Source: an uncultured Subdoligranulum sp.
Lineage (GTDB): Bacteria > Bacillota_A > Clostridia > Oscillospirales > Ruminococcaceae
Length of the DNA: 5,534 nucleotides
NCBI GenBank assembly: GCA_900772715.1
Contig: CAAGRN010000019.1
Coordinates: forward strand, 1-5,534
Direction: 5' to 3'
The notes beneath the pieces are model-generated. The model was not told the DNA's origin and made no database searches. It saw nothing but the letters and a program-made list of their open reading frames with translations. Below are positions 4,203 to 5,534 of this stretch, piece after piece; within the stretch, counting starts at the first letter, position 1, and each line of letters opens with the position of its first letter. Made by a program: the position numbers and the translations under genes.

Positions 4203-5534
4203 ATGATGAAGTATCTGCAAAAGCTCGGTAAAGCTCTTATGCTTCCCGTTGCTGCGCTGCCTGTCTGCGGTATCCTGATGGGCATCGGTTACGCTTTCGC
4301 TCCCGCTGTTATGGGTGCTGAGGGCGCAACTTCCGGTTTCTTTTATACTCTCGGTTTTCTGCTGATCAAGGCCGGTGGCGCCCTGATCGACAACATGGCT
4401 TGGCTGTTCGCCATCGGCGCTGCTGTGGGTCTGTCTGACGACCACGACGGCACTGCCGGTCTGGCCGGTCTGGTCAGCTTCCTGATGATGCAGCAGCTGC
4501 TCAACCCCGGTGTTGTCAGCGCTGTCCGCACGCTGGAAGAAGGCACCGTCGATTACATTGCTTTCAGCAAGATCGCCGGCAACTCTTTCATCGGCATCCT
4601 GGCCGCCATCATCGGTTCCGCCTGCTACAACAAGTTTAAGAACACCCAGCTGCCTGACTGGCTGGCATTCTTCAGCGGCAAGCGCAGCGTTGCGATCGTG
4701 ACCGCCATCGTTTCTATTCTGGTTTCCGTCGTTCTGCTGTTCGTCTGGCCCATCATCTTCGGCGTTCTGGTTGCCCTCGGCAACGGCATTGCCAAGATGG
4801 GCGGCATCGGCGCCGGCATCTACGCTTTCCTGAACCGTCTGCTGATCCCCACCGGTCTGCATCACGCCCTGAACAACGTGTTCTGGTTCGACACCATCGG
4901 TCTGGGCGACCTGAGCCACTACTGGGCCGGTGAAACCTCCGCCGATGTGGGCTGGAGCCTCGGCATGTACATGTCCGGCTTCTTCCCCTGCATGATGTTC
5001 GGCATTGCCGGTGCTGCTCTGGCTATGGTCCAGACCGCTAAGAACAAGAAGGCCGCCATCGGTCTGGTTGTTTCCGCTGCGATCTGCGCCTTCGTCTGCG
5101 GCGTTACCGAGCCGTTCGAGTTCGGCTTCATGTTCCTCTGCTTCCCCCTGTATGTTGTTTATGCTGCTCTGTACGGCATCTTCACCATCATCACCTACTA
5201 CTCCGGCTTCCGTGCAGGCTTCTGCTTCTCCGCCGGTGCTACCGACCTGATCTTCTCCGCCAGCCTGCCTGCTGCCGCTAAGACCTGGATGATCATTCCT
5301 CTGGGCATCGCTGCCTTCGTCGTATTCTACTTCGTCTTTAAGTTCGCCATCACCAAGTTCGACCTGAAGACCCCCGGTCGTGAGGATGAGGACGCTGAGG
5401 CTGCCGAGGCTAACATCACCCTCGCCAACAACGACTTCACCGCCATCGCTTCCGGCGTTCTGGCTGCTGTCGGTGGCAAGGGCAACGTTGCCAACGTTGA
5501 CTACTGCGCTACCCGTCTGCGCTTTGAGGTCAAG
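4203..5534 (+). CDS. nagE: PTS permease, GlcNAc/glucose family, EIIC-EIIB (3' end outside window)
   Basis: The first 444 residues of a phosphotransferase-system sugar permease, which imports a sugar and phosphorylates it using phosphate passed from PEP through EI, HPr and EIIA. Residues ~10-385 are the multi-spanning EIIC channel. It includes GGALIDNMAWLFAIGAAVG (58-76), NRLLIPTGLHHALNN (211-225) and VTEPFEFGFMF (301-311, Glu303), a sugar-binding signature. An acidic linker after FDLKTPGRED (386-395) leads to the EIIB domain, whose phosphorylated Cys is Cys435 in DYCATRLR. IPTGLHHALN and LKTPGRED resemble E. coli NagE more than PtsG, which has IPFGLHH, so N-acetylglucosamine is the best guess. 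Glucose or a related sugar remains possible. Whether EIIA is fused at the C terminus, as in NagE, lies beyond the window. No other sugar gene is visible nearby. Confidence 0.93.
   Translation, partial: MMKYLQKLGKALMLPVAALPVCGILMGIGYAFAPAVMGAEGATSGFFYTLGFLLIKAGGALIDNMAWLFAIGAAVGLSDDHDGTAGLAGLVSFLMMQQLLNPGVVSAVRTLEEGTVDYIAFSKIAGNSFIGILAAIIGSACYNKFKNTQLPDWLAFFSGKRSVAIVTAIVSILVSVVLLFVWPIIFGVLVALGNGIAKMGGIGAGIYAFLNRLLIPTGLHHALNNVFWFDTIGLGDLSHYWAGETSADVGWSLGMYMSGFFPCMMFGIAGAALAMVQTAKNKKAAIGLVVSAAICAFVCGVTEPFEFGFMFLCFPLYVVYAALYGIFTIITYYSGFRAGFCFSAGATDLIFSASLPAAAKTWMIIPLGIAAFVVFYFVFKFAITKFDLKTPGREDEDAEAAEANITLANNDFTAIASGVLAAVGGKGNVANVDYCATRLRFEVK

Noticed and set aside
4104..4919. A 271-codon open frame antisense to the PTS gene
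   Set aside because: The low-complexity Asp/Gln/Asn-rich product is antisense to clear EIIC membrane sequence and has no ribosome site or family match.

Overview
The window looks like chromosome from a gut-type Clostridia, most likely Oscillospiraceae/Ruminococcaceae (Faecalibacterium, Gemmiger or Subdoligranulum relatives). This rests on the moderately high GC, the Gram-positive-style Shine-Dalgarno sites and promoters, the protein styles, and the abundant short intergenic palindromes that begin TGTAGGG. The placement comes from general familiarity, not from a search.

Layout. Positions 2-988 (+) hold the 3' part of a secreted SpoIID/LytB-type protein with a Thr/Pro-rich linker. Positions 989-1273 are a convergent gap with three palindromic repeat units (A-C) and the aspS terminator. 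Positions 1274-3055 (-) are a complete aspartyl-tRNA synthetase gene, with its own promoter, a leader hairpin and a Shine-Dalgarno site. Positions 3056-3306 form a divergent control region. Positions 3307-3382 (+) are a lone tRNA-Lys(UUU), with a perfect consensus promoter and a strong intrinsic terminator. Positions 3421-4202 are a long non-coding stretch: five more palindromic units (D-H), other hairpins, an AT-rich upstream region, and a promoter and leader for the next gene. Positions 4203-5534 (+) are the start of a GlcNAc/glucose-family PTS permease (EIIC plus the start of EIIB), cut by the window edge.

The protein and tRNA genes are ordinary and do not form an obvious common pathway: cell-wall remodelling, translation (aspS and tRNA-Lys, divergently transcribed) and sugar uptake.

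The most interesting content is the non-coding repeat family. All eight units have the same architecture: the tetranucleotide GTAG immediately followed by a palindrome of exactly 20 nt. The palindromes differ in sequence, but the changes are compensated on both arms. Several units share a left flank (TGTCGATAAACT through TTCGGYAGGTTT) and a right flank (GTGCGGT) while carrying different cores. The architecture resembles REP/BIME elements mobilised by RAYT (Y1 HUH) transposases, which also carry GTAG at the hairpin foot. No transposase gene lies in this window. One cluster sits between two copies of AAAACACCCTGT, one of which is part of the aspS terminator arm, which looks like an insertion footprint.
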